A stretch of DNA of 64,000 nucleotides from BOKZ01 sp040900165 (GCA_040900165.1 JBBDZM010000009.1:41333-105332); one strand, 5' to 3'; counted from the first letter of the stretch, positions 16,217 through 24,748 are shown. Numbers and translations: made by a program. The notes: generated by a model from the letters alone, not told the origin.

Positions 16217-18618
16217 CGGGTTGCCTGAACCTTTCGGCCGTATTTTTGACGACTAGCATTTTTAATCCAAATCGCCATTTCCTGGCTGCCGGCATTGGGG
16301 CTTTTTACCCCACGCATATTAAAGGGTTTGGACGGTTTCAAATCAATTAGAAGCTTAACATACGCCTGAAATCTATCAAGATTGGTTAAGTCCTCGGCGC
16401 TAACGCCCGGCAGCTCGTGAGTCAGAAATTCGGCATCTTCGGCACCAATCCGGTAGCTAATTAGCGTTCCCACGTTACCAATCACAGCATCGCGGACGTT
16501 CTCTGGTAGTTGGGCAAAATATTGGTTGGTGATATTCAAGTTAAGCCGGTATTTTCGGGCTTCCGCTAAAATTGTCGCAAAGGTATTAGTAGTGAAGTTT
16601 TGGAACTCGTCTACATACATATAGAAGTCCTGGCGTTGCTCTTCCGGCAGATCGGCCCGGCTAAAGGCAGCTACTTGCAGTTTTGAGACCAAGATTAGCC
16701 CAAGTAGATTGGCGTTGATGTCGCCGATTTTGCCTTTGGCTAAGTTTACAAAGAGAATTTTTTTATCATCCATAATATTGCGAAAATTAAACGACGACGT
16801 CGGTTGGCCAATAATATTGCGCATTAAATCATTAGTCATAAACCGACCAAATTTGGAGATAAAATAGTTGTACATCTCCGATTTGTGGAAATCGGCGGTC
16901 TTAGCCAATTGTTGCTGCCAAAAGGCCTTAACAGCTGGATCGGCGACATTGGCAATCGCCTGTTCCCGAAAAGCATCGTCCGTAAACAATCTCGGCAGAT
17001 CGATAATCGTTCCACCCCCTGGTTGAGCCATGACCGTCAACGCCGCGTTACGGGCCCAGTGCTCCCACTGCGGTCCAACAATACCGGTGCGATTGGGGTC
17101 GAATAACTTATAGAAAATTTCGATTACTTCCTGAATAAGAAAATCGCGCTCCTCGGGTTTTGAAAACTCCAGCAAGTTTAGACCCAGCGGAAAACTGGTG
17201 TCGCTAGGATCAAAAAGGATTACATCGTTCGCCCGGTGGGTTGGCACTTTGGCGATTAAGCTCTCAATCGCATCACCAAGTGGATCGATAAAACAGAGCC
17301 CGCGGCCGTTGTGCATATCCTGCTCGATCATCGTCTCAAAGAGCGTAGTTTTACCAGTACCAGTTTTACCGATCATAAATAGGTGCCGGCGCCGGTCGTC
17401 GTCTTTAAGCCGCACCAGTTTGTTAATATCCCGATAAGCCGATTCCCCAATTACCACCCCAGCTGGTGGCAGATTTTCCGGGGCCGGTAAGGTTTTAGAC
17501 ATCTCCCACTTGAGCCCCGGCGTTTCCAGTAAACGGTTGGGCAGATGAAAAATGCTCGAAATTTCTTCGACGTTTAAGATCATCTTGGGGGCACCCGCAA
17601 ACATTCTCAGTAGGTACTGTCGAGCAATGTTGTCGGACTTGGCTTTTTTATATTTAAAAGAATTAAACTGCGGTGAGTAAAACTGGGAGAACCCGGAAAT
17701 TAGCGCCATCAGATTCCCCTCGGCTTCGGCGGAATTTTGGCCAGTTGCAATAAGGCGAATAATTGTTTCGAAGCCGGTTTTTGACGACTTTTCTTCCAAC
17801 CCTTTCATCACCTGCTCTTGCTGGGGGGTGTATTGCCGCGGTTTATTTGAATCAATTTGTTGGGTCGATGGTTGTTTAACAGTATTGGCAATATTACCGG
17901 CGATTCGGCCAGCCGTTGATTGATTAACTAAATGCAGTTTATTTTCGGCCGCGTTTTGGGTGGCAATGTTACTGTGAATTCGCCAGGATTCGCTAATTGG
18001 CCTAATCAACATCTGCAAACCGACACCGGCATCGTTATTAACTTTGGTCATTACTGTTGTGATCGCGCTCAACGGATCGGCATCCATTGTCCGGTAGGTC
18101 TTAATCGGCAAGACAAAATTCTTGGCTTGTTCCATCACCGCCCCGGCAATGGCCGGGTTTGACATCGAGAAAATCGGTGGCGGGCTGGCGTAATGGACTT
18201 CGGCGGTGGGAAAGTAGCTGTGCAGCTGGCGTTCAACGATAGATTTAATGCGCTTCGGGCAAACAATTGAAAATTGAATCGACCCGCCAACCGAGCTAAT
18301 CTCAAAACTAATATGGGCTGGGGTACTAAATAGCCAGTCAATAAAATGCCGCTGGTGGATAATTGTCGTCAACGAGGCAAAAAACTGCTCCATCGGCGAA
18401 ATTAAGTCTTTAAAATCCTGCCCTCCCTTATTTTGCTCGGCCGCAGTTTTGGCGCTTTCTTTGGGGATTGCTACCACCAAGCAAACCAACGATTTAACAT
18501 CGGCAACGGTATCTTTTTTCTGAAACAATCTGAAAAACAGCATCAACCCAGCTGGTATAACAACCACTAAGGATAATATTAAATAAAGCGCAAATGTTGG
18601 GACGCTATCAAGCAGCAT
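16213..18618 (-). CDS. TraG/VirD4-like (DUF87-type) membrane-anchored ATPase, copy 2
   Basis: Paralogue of the downstream ATPase: an N-terminal membrane helix (PTFALYLILSLVVVIPAG), a matching domain order, Walker A GKTGTGKTTL, CFIDPLGDAIE, and Walker B MYVDEFQNF. The two share motifs such as DPLSAITxV, GFExxIRL and NQYxxQxPE. It lacks the long charged tail of copy 1. ATG 18618 is preferred; an in-frame TTG at 18666 would overlap the preceding acidic gene by about 60 nt. The pair may form a hetero-oligomeric motor, as two ring subunits of different sequence often do, but that is inference. Confidence 0.83.
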   Translation of the reverse strand: MLLDSVPTFALYLILSLVVVIPAGLMLFFRLFQKKDTVADVKSLVCLVVAIPKESAKTAAEQNKGGQDFKDLISPMEQFFASLTTIIHQRHFIDWLFSTPAHISFEISSVGGSIQFSIVCPKRIKSIVERQLHSYFPTAEVHYASPPPIFSMSNPAIAGAVMEQAKNFVLPIKTYRTMDADPLSAITTVMTKVNNDAGVGLQMLIRPISESWRIHSNIATQNAAENKLHLVNQSTAGRIAGNIANTVKQPSTQQIDSNKPRQYTPQQEQVMKGLEEKSSKTGFETIIRLIATGQNSAEAEGNLMALISGFSQFYSPQFNSFKYKKAKSDNIARQYLLRMFAGAPKMILNVEEISSIFHLPNRLLETPGLKWEMSKTLPAPENLPPAGVVIGESAYRDINKLVRLKDDDRRRHLFMIGKTGTGKTTLFETMIEQDMHNGRGLCFIDPLGDAIESLIAKVPTHRANDVILFDPSDTSFPLGLNLLEFSKPEERDFLIQEVIEIFYKLFDPNRTGIVGPQWEHWARNAALTVMAQPGGGTIIDLPRLFTDDAFREQAIANVADPAVKAFWQQQLAKTADFHKSEMYNYFISKFGRFMTNDLMRNIIGQPTSSFNFRNIMDDKKILFVNLAKGKIGDINANLLGLILVSKLQVAAFSRADLPEEQRQDFYMYVDEFQNFTTNTFATILAEARKYRLNLNITNQYFAQLPENVRDAVIGNVGTLISYRIGAEDAEFLTHELPGVSAEDLTNLDRFQAYVKLLIDLKPSKPFNMRGVKSPNAGSQEMAIWIKNASRQKYGRKVQATR

Positions 18619-18910
18619 CGTTTTGCGTTTCGTGTTCTTGGGCACTTGTTTCCATTTGGCTAGCAAGTTGGGCCTGTAGCTCTACAGCCGGTGGGTTCTC
18701 GGTCCCACTAACAACCGCCGATAAGTCATAGTGTTTTGGTTGCTCGGCTGGGGCACTCTGGGCTTGATCGGGATGGGGGGTATTATGCTCTGGGGCTTGT
18801 TCAACTGTTTTCTCGGTGTGAGAAAATGTTGTTGACAGTTCGCCACCGTCAACACGTGGCGCTTCGAATTGCTCCGAACCGTTCGGTAGTAGATCTCCCC
18901 TCTCAACCAT
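18608..18910 (-). CDS. Small acidic, Gln/Pro/Glu-rich hypothetical protein
   Basis: 100 residues with no recognisable domain; rich in E, Q, P and S, so probably disordered. It is the first gene of the ATPase operon and overlaps copy 2 by about 11 nt, so it may be an accessory or adaptor of the motor. Upstream on the minus strand, TATACT ends 6 nt before the ATG, which suggests a leaderless mRNA. The reading frame is supported by position and ATG start only, since a second ORF overlaps it in another frame. Confidence 0.5.
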   Translation of the reverse strand: MVERGDLLPNGSEQFEAPRVDGGELSTTFSHTEKTVEQAPEHNTPHPDQAQSAPAEQPKHYDLSAVVSGTENPPAVELQAQLASQMETSAQEHETQNDAA

Positions 18911-18945
18911 ATTAAAAGTATACCAACCTCTTGAAAAACTGGAAG

Positions 18946-20076
18946 CTAAATTTTCAGATATTGAGCATACTTTTGTTTGAACGAACCGTCGTTAATTGCC
19001 AGGCGAATTTGGCGCATCAGCTCCAATAGAATATGAACATTATGATAGCTTAGTGCCCTGGCCGAATTAATCTCGTTGGCCAGATAGAGATGACGCAGAT
19101 ACGAGCGCGAAAATGTCCGGCAGGTTTGGCAGGCGCAGTCCGGATCGAGCGGCTGGTCGTCGTCGGTGTATTGGGCGGCGTCAATGCTTTTGCGTGAGAA
19201 ATCTTTGGTTAGCCAGAACGAGCCGTGACGGGCGTAACGGGTGGGAATAACGCAGTCGAACATATCCATACCTTTATCGACCATCCGAATTAAATCCACC
19301 GGCTCCCCTACTCCCATCAAATAATGGGGGCGGGCCTTGTCTAAAAGTGGCGCGACGAAATCGACCGCTTTGTTCATTAAATCCTTCCCCTCCGACTCAA
19401 TCGCCACTCCCCCAACAGCAATGCCGTCGAATGGGCGTGATTGGATAGAATTAAGCGATTCCAGACGATGCTCCTTAGAGAGTCCACCTTGGATAATCCC
19501 GAATAATGCCCTCCCCTGCTCCCCCATTTTTTGTTCATGCCAATAATTTATCGACCGCTCGGCCCAGCGCGCTGTACGGTTTATAGCATCACGGGAGCGC
19601 ATTATTGTTGCCTCAATAGGCGGGCAATCATCCAAAACCATGGCGATATCGCTGCCCAGCTTGGATTGAATATCTAATACCCCCTCCGGCGTAAAAGTTA
19701 ATTTTTTACCGTCTAGGTGAGATTGAAAGGTTACCCCATCAACAGTAGTTTTAGCCGTCTTTAGACGGGTCGAGCCAAGTGAATACGCTTGATAGCCGCC
19801 AGAGTCAGTTAGAATTGGTTTGTTCCAAGCGCTCCATTTCTGCAGACCGCCGTGCTTGGCGATTAAGTCCTCGCCCGGCCGCAGGTGCAAATGATAGGTA
19901 TTGCCTAAAATTATCTCGCTGCCTAGTTGCTCCAATTCCCAAGGCATCAGACCGCGAACGGCGCCGTAGGTGCCAACCGGCATAAACACCGGGGTCTGGA
20001 TTGTCCCGTGCGGCGTCTCCAGCTCTCCCGTGCGCGCTAGCGAATCAGCGAGCGTTTTGCTAACGGTGAATTTCAT
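18946..20076 (-). CDS. tgt: Queuine tRNA-ribosyltransferase (tRNA-guanine transglycosylase)
   Basis: Exchanges guanine-34 for a queuosine precursor in tRNAs with GUN anticodons. Full length at 376 residues. Seen: VGTYGAVRGLMP, ILTDSGGYQAYSL with the catalytic-region Asp, MVLDDCPP, GGVAIESEGKDLM, the second catalytic Asp region FDCVIPTRYARHG, and the zinc site CACQTC...H (DPDCACQTCRTFSRSYLRHL). Its start overlaps the end of the phosphatase gene by 17 nt. No queuosine synthesis genes are in the window, so the base is probably salvaged. The tRNA-Tyr(GUA) at 57523-57606 is a likely substrate. Confidence 0.95.
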   Translation of the reverse strand: MKFTVSKTLADSLARTGELETPHGTIQTPVFMPVGTYGAVRGLMPWELEQLGSEIILGNTYHLHLRPGEDLIAKHGGLQKWSAWNKPILTDSGGYQAYSLGSTRLKTAKTTVDGVTFQSHLDGKKLTFTPEGVLDIQSKLGSDIAMVLDDCPPIEATIMRSRDAINRTARWAERSINYWHEQKMGEQGRALFGIIQGGLSKEHRLESLNSIQSRPFDGIAVGGVAIESEGKDLMNKAVDFVAPLLDKARPHYLMGVGEPVDLIRMVDKGMDMFDCVIPTRYARHGSFWLTKDFSRKSIDAAQYTDDDQPLDPDCACQTCRTFSRSYLRHLYLANEINSARALSYHNVHILLELMRQIRLAINDGSFKQKYAQYLKI

Positions 20077-20590
20077 GGTTGGCGGGCGTCAGCTTGGTTG
20101 CCTGGACAAATACGTCGCCGGCAAAAACCAGCCGGTACATCTCCCCCATTAGGCACGGAAACTCGGCTTCTTGTTCGCTAACGTCATATGATCGCAAAAC
20201 AGTCTCAATAACGTCTTGATGCGACACACAGACCACCTGCTCACCGGCGTGTTTGGCAATAATTGATTGGAAAAATTTAGGCAGGTGCTTACCGATACTG
20301 TAAAAACTGTCGTTGTCGTAAATTTCATAGAGATCTTGGCCAGTAATTACTTCGCCGGGAATCTCTGCCAACTCCTTGATAATGCTGGAGGTTTCTATCG
20401 TCCGATGGAGCGGGCTGGAGTAAATTGCGGTTGGGCGAAAGGCCTTGAGATACCGGCCGTTCCGGCGGGACTGGCTCTGACCTTTTTCGGTTAATCGGCG
20501 CCGGTCATCGACCGTTGGGTCGTTACTGTACGGGAAATCGGTTTGTCCGTGTCGCACCAAAAATATCACTGTCTGAAGTTTCTTGGACAT
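20060..20590 (-). CDS. Histidine phosphatase family protein (phosphoglycerate mutase-like)
   Basis: 176 residues with the phosphohistidine motif LVRHGQTDF near the N-terminus, the second-half motif YSSPLHRTIETSSII, and the distal histidine in CVSHQDVIE. This places it in the branch-2 or broad phosphatase part of the histidine phosphatase superfamily. The substrate cannot be predicted. It overlaps tgt by 17 nt and sits 16 nt downstream of a small minus-strand ORF, so all three may share a transcript. Confidence 0.85.
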   Translation of the reverse strand: MSKKLQTVIFLVRHGQTDFPYSNDPTVDDRRRLTEKGQSQSRRNGRYLKAFRPTAIYSSPLHRTIETSSIIKELAEIPGEVITGQDLYEIYDNDSFYSIGKHLPKFFQSIIAKHAGEQVVCVSHQDVIETVLRSYDVSEQEAEFPCLMGEMYRLVFAGDVFVQATKLTPANHEIHR

Positions 20591-20606
20591 ACGGTAATTT
20601 TACCAG

Positions 20607-20813
20607 CTATGCGGGTGGCCAGAAAGCAATAAATCGGCCTTCGATTGTTTTAACTTTTTCGGTTTCCCAGCTGGCTTGTTTGGCAAGTTTTTTTACCACA
20701 GCGTTGCGCTCGACTTGGGTTAGACGGTTGAACTTTTCGTTTTCTTGATCGGTTGCTACCCGGCCATTAGCGGCCAAGAACAAATCGGCAAAGCTGTAGG
20801 CGCAGTAGTGCAT
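20607..20813 (-). CDS. Small hypothetical protein
   Basis: 68 residues, ATG start. There is no known domain, but the composition is protein-like (a basic, amphipathic middle section NRLTQVERNAVVKKLAKQ). It lies in tandem 16 nt upstream of the histidine phosphatase gene and ends before it, which supports a real gene. Function unknown. Confidence 0.5.
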   Translation of the reverse strand: MHYCAYSFADLFLAANGRVATDQENEKFNRLTQVERNAVVKKLAKQASWETEKVKTIEGRFIAFWPPA

Positions 20814-20837
20814 TAGCTCTAAATTGCCAGCTCAAAA

Positions 20838-20866
20838 TTGACATTACAAGCCTTGCTTAGTAATTT
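20838..20866 (+). promoter_or_regulatory. Sigma-70-type promoter for the 20917 gene
   Basis: TTGACA (20838-20843), 17-nt spacer, TAATTT (20861-20866). Transcription would start near 20873, giving a leader of about 44 nt. A second -10-like TATACT lies at 20876. Confidence 0.6.
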
Positions 20867-20916
20867 TCCGCAGAGTATACTATTCAGACCGCACGTTTGT
20901 ACCAAGGAAATGCGTT

Positions 20917-21231
20917 ATGAGACAACAGGAAGTCACCGTACCTAAAATCGCCACTCTTCCCGACTCACTGATGGGTTCCGCTGCCGTTGACCAGATCTAT
21001 GTGACGTTTGGCGTACCAGCCGAATATCGCGATCAGGCTCGCTCGACGTTAGCCAACAACCTGGTGCCGATGGGAGATGTTGCTGGGAGAGATTTGGCGA
21101 TATTCAACTCTTTACCCGAGGATAGTCGGGTGGAGTTGTGGGAGAAGATCGCCAAAGCCAATCTGGCCATTACTAACGAGTTCAAGCAACTCATCGCCCA
21201 ACCGCCCCCCGTACTTGTTCTTATCCCCTGA
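20917..21231 (+). CDS. Small hypothetical protein
   Basis: 104 residues, ATG start preceded by AAGGAAA. No known domain is recognised; it is predicted mostly helical and soluble, with a proline/valine C-terminal end. It has its own promoter (20838-20866) and its own terminator (21248-21280), so it is a single-gene transcription unit. Function unknown. Confidence 0.65.
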   Translation: MRQQEVTVPKIATLPDSLMGSAAVDQIYVTFGVPAEYRDQARSTLANNLVPMGDVAGRDLAIFNSLPEDSRVELWEKIAKANLAITNEFKQLIAQPPPVLVLIP

Positions 21232-21247
21232 CGCTTCGCGTCATCTC

Positions 21248-21280
21248 ACGGCTCGCCGCCCCGGCGAGCCGTTCTCTTTT
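21248..21280 (+). terminator. Intrinsic terminator
   Basis: Perfect 10-bp stem ACGGCTCGCC/GGCGAGCCGT (21248-21257/21263-21272) followed by TCTCTTTT. Ends the unit of the 104-residue protein. Confidence 0.85.
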
Positions 21281-21336
21281 GCGCCCAAAAATCGTATCCT
21301 AGTAGGAGTTTGGTCTTTACCAACTAGGTGTCCACT

Positions 21337-22167
21337 ATGATTGAAAGACTTAAAAAACAACTATCATTGCGCGATGAAGAAACAGGAGAATTCAAGTATG
21401 GAAAGTTCTTCGCATTCTACATTGTGCAATACGCCCTCTTTGTCGCTCTTGGCTTGTCCGTTTTCTCGTCATGGGAAAACACATTCCAATCGCCTTGGTA
21501 CAGCTACGTCGCCTGGTTCGTCGGAACCCACTTCGTCCTCTCCGGATTTGAGTGGGGATACCACCGCTACCTGCTTCATACCGTTGTTGCTAGATGGTTT
21601 AAATCCCAGTGCGAGGCTCATACCCTGCACCACAGCCACACAGACGTAACAACGATCAAGAACCAATACGAGATCCGTCACTCCCATCAAAACGAGGCAG
21701 CCACATTCCCTGTGTATGCCCTTTCAGCGTTCTGCGCTGTGTTCACGCCCCTGATTTGGGGACTGCAGTATCTACTTCCCGCCGCGCCAGTAATTATTGG
21801 CGGATACTCAGGAGTAATGTTCTCTTTGGTTCTTTACGAGGTGTACCACGCCGTAATGCACCTGGAGTACGATAGGTACTGGCGTAGATGGGTGGAAAAA
21901 TTCCACTTGGTTCGCCAGCTCTACGGCTTTCATCTGATGCATCATGCCAGCATTCGGATTAATCAGGCCATCGGAGGGTTCTTCTTCCTGCCAATATGGG
22001 ACTGGGTATTCGGGACATACTTTGTACCGACCAGCAGTCTTCCGTTGCCAGGTCAGGAGCTACCCCAGCCTATTCCCAAGCCTCCACCAGCAAGGTGGTT
22101 AACAAGGAAACTGGACAAGATTACCAACAACGCCCAAAAACGTGTTGTGCTCAAATCCAGGCCCTAG
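21337..22167 (+). CDS. Fatty acid hydroxylase superfamily (sterol desaturase-like) membrane di-iron protein
   Basis: Integral membrane protein of 276 residues with the eight-histidine pattern of membrane di-iron oxygenases: HRYLLH, HTLHHSH, HAVMHLE and HLMHHA, embedded between hydrophobic helices. This fits the fatty acid hydroxylase / carotenoid hydroxylase superfamily, which inserts oxygen or a double bond into lipids using O2. The substrate is unknown. ATG 21337 has AGGTG upstream; GTG 21328 overlaps that SD. It is a single-gene unit closed by a strong terminator. An oxygen-using lipid enzyme is unusual for a reduced CPR-type genome, so transfer is possible. Confidence 0.8.
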   Translation: MIERLKKQLSLRDEETGEFKYGKFFAFYIVQYALFVALGLSVFSSWENTFQSPWYSYVAWFVGTHFVLSGFEWGYHRYLLHTVVARWFKSQCEAHTLHHSHTDVTTIKNQYEIRHSHQNEAATFPVYALSAFCAVFTPLIWGLQYLLPAAPVIIGGYSGVMFSLVLYEVYHAVMHLEYDRYWRRWVEKFHLVRQLYGFHLMHHASIRINQAIGGFFFLPIWDWVFGTYFVPTSSLPLPGQELPQPIPKPPPARWLTRKLDKITNNAQKRVVLKSRP

Positions 22168-22191
22168 TTGATACTGCGGACACCTTTCCTT

Positions 22192-22223
22192 AAATGACCC
22201 ACCCGTGTGGGTCATTTTTTTAT
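22192..22223 (+). terminator. Intrinsic terminator
   Basis: Perfect 11-bp stem AAATGACCCAC/GTGGGTCATTT (22192-22202/22207-22217) with a 4-nt loop and a following T run. Ends the hydroxylase-like gene. Confidence 0.88.
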
Positions 22224-22232
22224 GGCAACAAA

Positions 22233-22257
22233 AACCCGCTCCTACGAGCGGATTTTT
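22233..22257 (-). terminator. Intrinsic terminator of the beta-helix gene
   Basis: CCGCTC/GAGCGG (22236-22241/22246-22251), flanked by A and T runs so it can act in both directions. Read on the minus strand it is followed by GTTTTTG, about 20 nt after the stop of the beta-helix gene. Confidence 0.75.
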
Positions 22258-22274
22258 GTGTACTAACTAGAATC

Positions 22275-23270
22275 CTAGAACCAAGCGTTCCCTTGCTGTG
22301 GACCGCCGACGCGAATATTCTTGCCGCCGGTTACACCCTCATAGGCAGTGTCGAACCCTCTAACCACGTTGTGCTTAACTACGTTTCCGGTCCCGTCGTT
22401 AAATACTCCGTAATCACCGTGTGCTCCATCTTCCCCTTCGTCAAAGACCCGATTATTGGAGATGTTACTGTCGTTGGCGAAACCGTAGATCCCAACGTCC
22501 GAATTACCACGAATGTTGTTAAAGCGCACTTCGGCGCCGTCAACATCAAACAGTAAAATGGCCGTGGCCGAAAAGCTGCTCGCCCCCAACCATTGATTAC
22601 CCATGACCTGATTGTGTTGAATTGTGCCGATCGCTCCAAAGCCCAACTGGATGCTGTTAGCCGCCAAGTTTGCTTGAGTGGCTGATTGGCCGATTTGGTT
22701 GTGAGCGATTAAGACTTCTACATCGCCGTTAGCGACGATGCCGCTCTTTTGAAAACCGTCGAGTGAGTTGAACATCACATCCACACTCATTGTGTTTGGA
22801 TGAGTACCGTCGAACGGAGCGTTGCGTACCTCAATGGCGTTACCTTCCTGGCAACCACTCGCCCCTTTGTTAATACCGTTAACCGTGTTGTTAACGATCG
22901 AGCCGCTGGCGCCGTCAAAGAGAATGCCGCGCAGCCGGTTATCGGTTGGCGCGCCCGGTTTGCAGGTGTTTATTAACCCACTAACCGTAACATTGAGATT
23001 TCGGACTCGGGCTTCATCACCGTCGTTTTTGACCACGGCGCCGTTAAAGCCGCCCGGGGCATCAATGCCCGTAATAGTGAACCCTTGGCCGTCGAGCATC
23101 ATCCCATCCGGAATTACAATTGTTGAGTCGGTTGTGCAGTCGGCGTCCAAATACATTACGTCGCCAACCGTCGTGAACGAACAGGTTGTTACTGCATGTG
23201 CCAAACCAACCCAGACAAACGACGCCGCTACTAGCGGAAGTGCTGTTAGAATTATTGTCAGTTTTTTCAT
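22275..23270 (-). CDS. Secreted parallel beta-helix repeat protein
   Basis: 331 residues with a classic signal peptide (MKKLTIILTALPLVAASFVWVGLAHA, cleavage after AHA; quoted as two parts: charged start, then a hydrophobic core). The mature part is made of short repeats rich in N, G, V and I, such as GIVANGDVEVLIAHNQIG and NNIRGNSDVGIYG, typical of right-handed beta-helix proteins (pectate-lyase-like or adhesin folds). No catalytic site was identified. ATG 23270 has a strong SD (GGAGGTGAG); the longer frame to 23291 starts within it. Probably a surface or secreted carbohydrate-binding or adhesion protein. Confidence 0.8.
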   Translation of the reverse strand: MKKLTIILTALPLVAASFVWVGLAHAVTTCSFTTVGDVMYLDADCTTDSTIVIPDGMMLDGQGFTITGIDAPGGFNGAVVKNDGDEARVRNLNVTVSGLINTCKPGAPTDNRLRGILFDGASGSIVNNTVNGINKGASGCQEGNAIEVRNAPFDGTHPNTMSVDVMFNSLDGFQKSGIVANGDVEVLIAHNQIGQSATQANLAANSIQLGFGAIGTIQHNQVMGNQWLGASSFSATAILLFDVDGAEVRFNNIRGNSDVGIYGFANDSNISNNRVFDEGEDGAHGDYGVFNDGTGNVVKHNVVRGFDTAYEGVTGGKNIRVGGPQQGNAWF

Positions 23271-23311
23271 CTGTCTCACCTCCTTCCCCACTTTTTATCG
23301 TTGCTACTGCG

Positions 23312-23340
23312 ACCGTAGTTGTTGAGATTAGCGATGTCAA
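23312..23340 (-). promoter_or_regulatory. Promoter of the beta-helix gene
   Basis: On the minus strand TTGACA (23340-23335), 17-nt spacer, TACGGT (23317-23312), about 40 nt upstream of the start codon. Confidence 0.5.
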
Positions 23341-23347
23341 TATAAAT

Positions 23348-23373
23348 TGGCCGCGGTTGAAAAACCGCGGCCA
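23348..23373 (-). terminator. Strong hairpin after the zinc-ribbon gene
   Basis: Perfect 11-bp stem TGGCCGCGGTT/AACCGCGGCCA (23348-23358/23363-23373) with a GAAA loop on the plus strand. It lies 7 nt beyond the stop of the minus-strand gene. The T tract is weak (AATTTATATT). Confidence 0.6.
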
Positions 23374-23379
23374 GTCTTG

Positions 23380-23772
23380 CTACCCAAGCGCTTGAGCTGG
23401 CTCGGAGTACTCCGCTGCCAGCTGCTCAACAATCAAACCAATCACTTTCGGTAGGTTGGCGTCCAACGCCGGCAGATCGAATTTGTCGATTTCAATCTGC
23501 CTGTTGTTGCAGAGCAGGTGCATTGCCTCAACGACAATAATCACTGCTTCATGCTTAAAGGTGCCTATTCCAATCCGGCGATTTTCCACCCAACACTCAA
23601 GTTGATACCATTGCTGGTCGTTGAGATTGCGTCGCAATCGACGGACAATCCCATCGCAGTCCTCGTCCAGTTGATCGGCGGCCAAGGTGACGCAGTAGTC
23701 ACAGGCAAAGCCAAATCGTCCCAGTTCAGTCAGCGTGCCCTTGCACGCAACGCAAATGTTGTTGATTTCCAT
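23380..23772 (-). CDS. Small zinc-ribbon hypothetical protein
   Basis: 130 residues. The N-terminus has CVAC and CDYC 13 residues apart, a typical treble-clef/zinc-ribbon pair; the remainder is an uncharacterised helical region. ATG 23772 is preferred over an in-frame TTG at 23796. Function unknown; zinc ribbons of this size often bind nucleic acid or act in protein assembly. Confidence 0.6.
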   Translation of the reverse strand: MEINNICVACKGTLTELGRFGFACDYCVTLAADQLDEDCDGIVRRLRRNLNDQQWYQLECWVENRRIGIGTFKHEAVIIVVEAMHLLCNNRQIEIDKFDLPALDANLPKVIGLIVEQLAAEYSEPAQALG

Positions 23773-23884
23773 GTACAAACGAGCCTCTGCTGCCAAGTTT
23801 ACTGCGGCTAAATACGATAATCAACAGTCTTTGGGCAGTTTTTGAATATGCGTTTAAATGCGGGAAAAATATAACTTCTGAACC

Positions 23885-23913
23885 TTGAATAGTCGAGGAA
23901 TATTATCTATAAT
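23885..23913 (+). promoter_or_regulatory. Consensus sigma-70-type promoter
   Basis: TTGAAT (23885-23890), 17-nt spacer, TATAAT (23908-23913). Predicted start near 23920, which leaves only a short leader whose first bases form the SD GAGGTG. Confidence 0.75.
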
Positions 23914-23934
23914 TTTGCCGAGGTGTATCTTACA

Positions 23935-24261
23935 TTGGCAACAGACATTAAACTACCCAACTTGCAGTCGGAGGATTTCTGGAAAGTTTGCAGAGAAAAA
24001 TTCCCCAAGGAGCATGACTGGCTGGTCTCGCTTGTAAAATCATTCCGAGTGAAAGGACTTAAAAACGTGCTACTTGACGACCGTCGTATGCAGCATCAAA
24101 TCGAAAGCTGTCAATTTGCCGAAAAGCTTGGTCTCGTGACGTTCTCGGAAATCGGTTCGGACGAAGCGCAGTACACCGGCTGGGTTTACACTCCTACCGA
24201 GTTGGGCAAAAAGGTCTTTTTGGATCCGAACGCACCAACTGTGTATGTCCTTCCGGGCTAA
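23935..24261 (+). CDS. Small hypothetical protein
   Basis: 108 residues from TTG 23935, or 112 from GTG 23923. The TTG is favoured because the SD GAGGTG (23919-23924) is 10 nt upstream of it, while the GTG lies inside that SD. No recognised domain; the sequence ends YVLPG. It has a strong promoter and a terminator, so it is a monocistronic unit. Function unknown. Confidence 0.6.
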   Translation: MATDIKLPNLQSEDFWKVCREKFPKEHDWLVSLVKSFRVKGLKNVLLDDRRMQHQIESCQFAEKLGLVTFSEIGSDEAQYTGWVYTPTELGKKVFLDPNAPTVYVLPG

Positions 24262-24272
24262 AGATTTCACTT

Positions 24273-24299
24273 GCCGCATGGTTCGCCCAGCGGCTTTTT
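24273..24299 (+). terminator. Intrinsic terminator
   Basis: GCCGC/GCGGC stem (24273-24277/24290-24294) followed by five T, 11 nt after the stop of the small plus-strand gene. Confidence 0.6.
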
Positions 24300-24306
24300 C
24301 TTTACC

Positions 24307-24336
24307 AAAAAGCCCCCACCAGTTGGCAGAGGGGCT
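24307..24336 (-). terminator. Intrinsic terminator of rplJ-rplL
   Basis: AGCCCC/GGGGCT (24311-24316/24331-24336), followed on the minus strand by five T, about 25 nt downstream of the rplL stop. Confidence 0.75.
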
Positions 24337-24361
24337 AATTTGTTTTTAAAAAGTTTAAGAG

Positions 24362-24748
24362 TTACTTTAACTCTACGGTTGCGCCAGCTTCTTCGAGCTT
24401 GGCTTTAGCGGCTTCGGCGTCTTCTTTTTTCATCACACCAAGCTCTTTAGGAGCGGCATCAGCCAGGTCTTTAGCTTCTTTAAGGCCAAGGTCCGGTTTG
24501 ATTTCGCGGATTGCTTTAATAACAGCAATCTTTTGGTCGCCAGAGGCGGCTAGCACCACTTGGTACTCGCTCTTCTCTTCGGCGGCTTCAGCACCGGCGG
24601 CGGCACCAGCGGCTGGGGCGGCTCCGGCAGCCATCATCGGCATGGCCGATACACCAAATTTCTCTTCCAAGCCTTTAACCAGCTCGGACAATTCCATTAC
24701 GGACAACTTCTCTACTTCTGCAATAATTTTTTCTACTTTTTCTGCCAT
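24362..24748 (-). CDS. rplL: Ribosomal protein bL12 (L7/L12)
   Basis: Stalk protein that recruits translation GTPases. 128 residues: an N-terminal dimerisation helix (VEKIIAEVEKLSVMELSELV), an Ala/Gly hinge (GAAPAAGAAAG) and the C-terminal domain with VVLAASGDQKIAVIKAIREI and GLKEAKDLADAAP. The SD GGAG precedes the ATG. It follows rplJ, as in nearly all bacteria. Confidence 0.97.
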   Translation of the reverse strand: MAEKVEKIIAEVEKLSVMELSELVKGLEEKFGVSAMPMMAAGAAPAAGAAAGAEAAEEKSEYQVVLAASGDQKIAVIKAIREIKPDLGLKEAKDLADAAPKELGVMKKEDAEAAKAKLEEAGATVELK

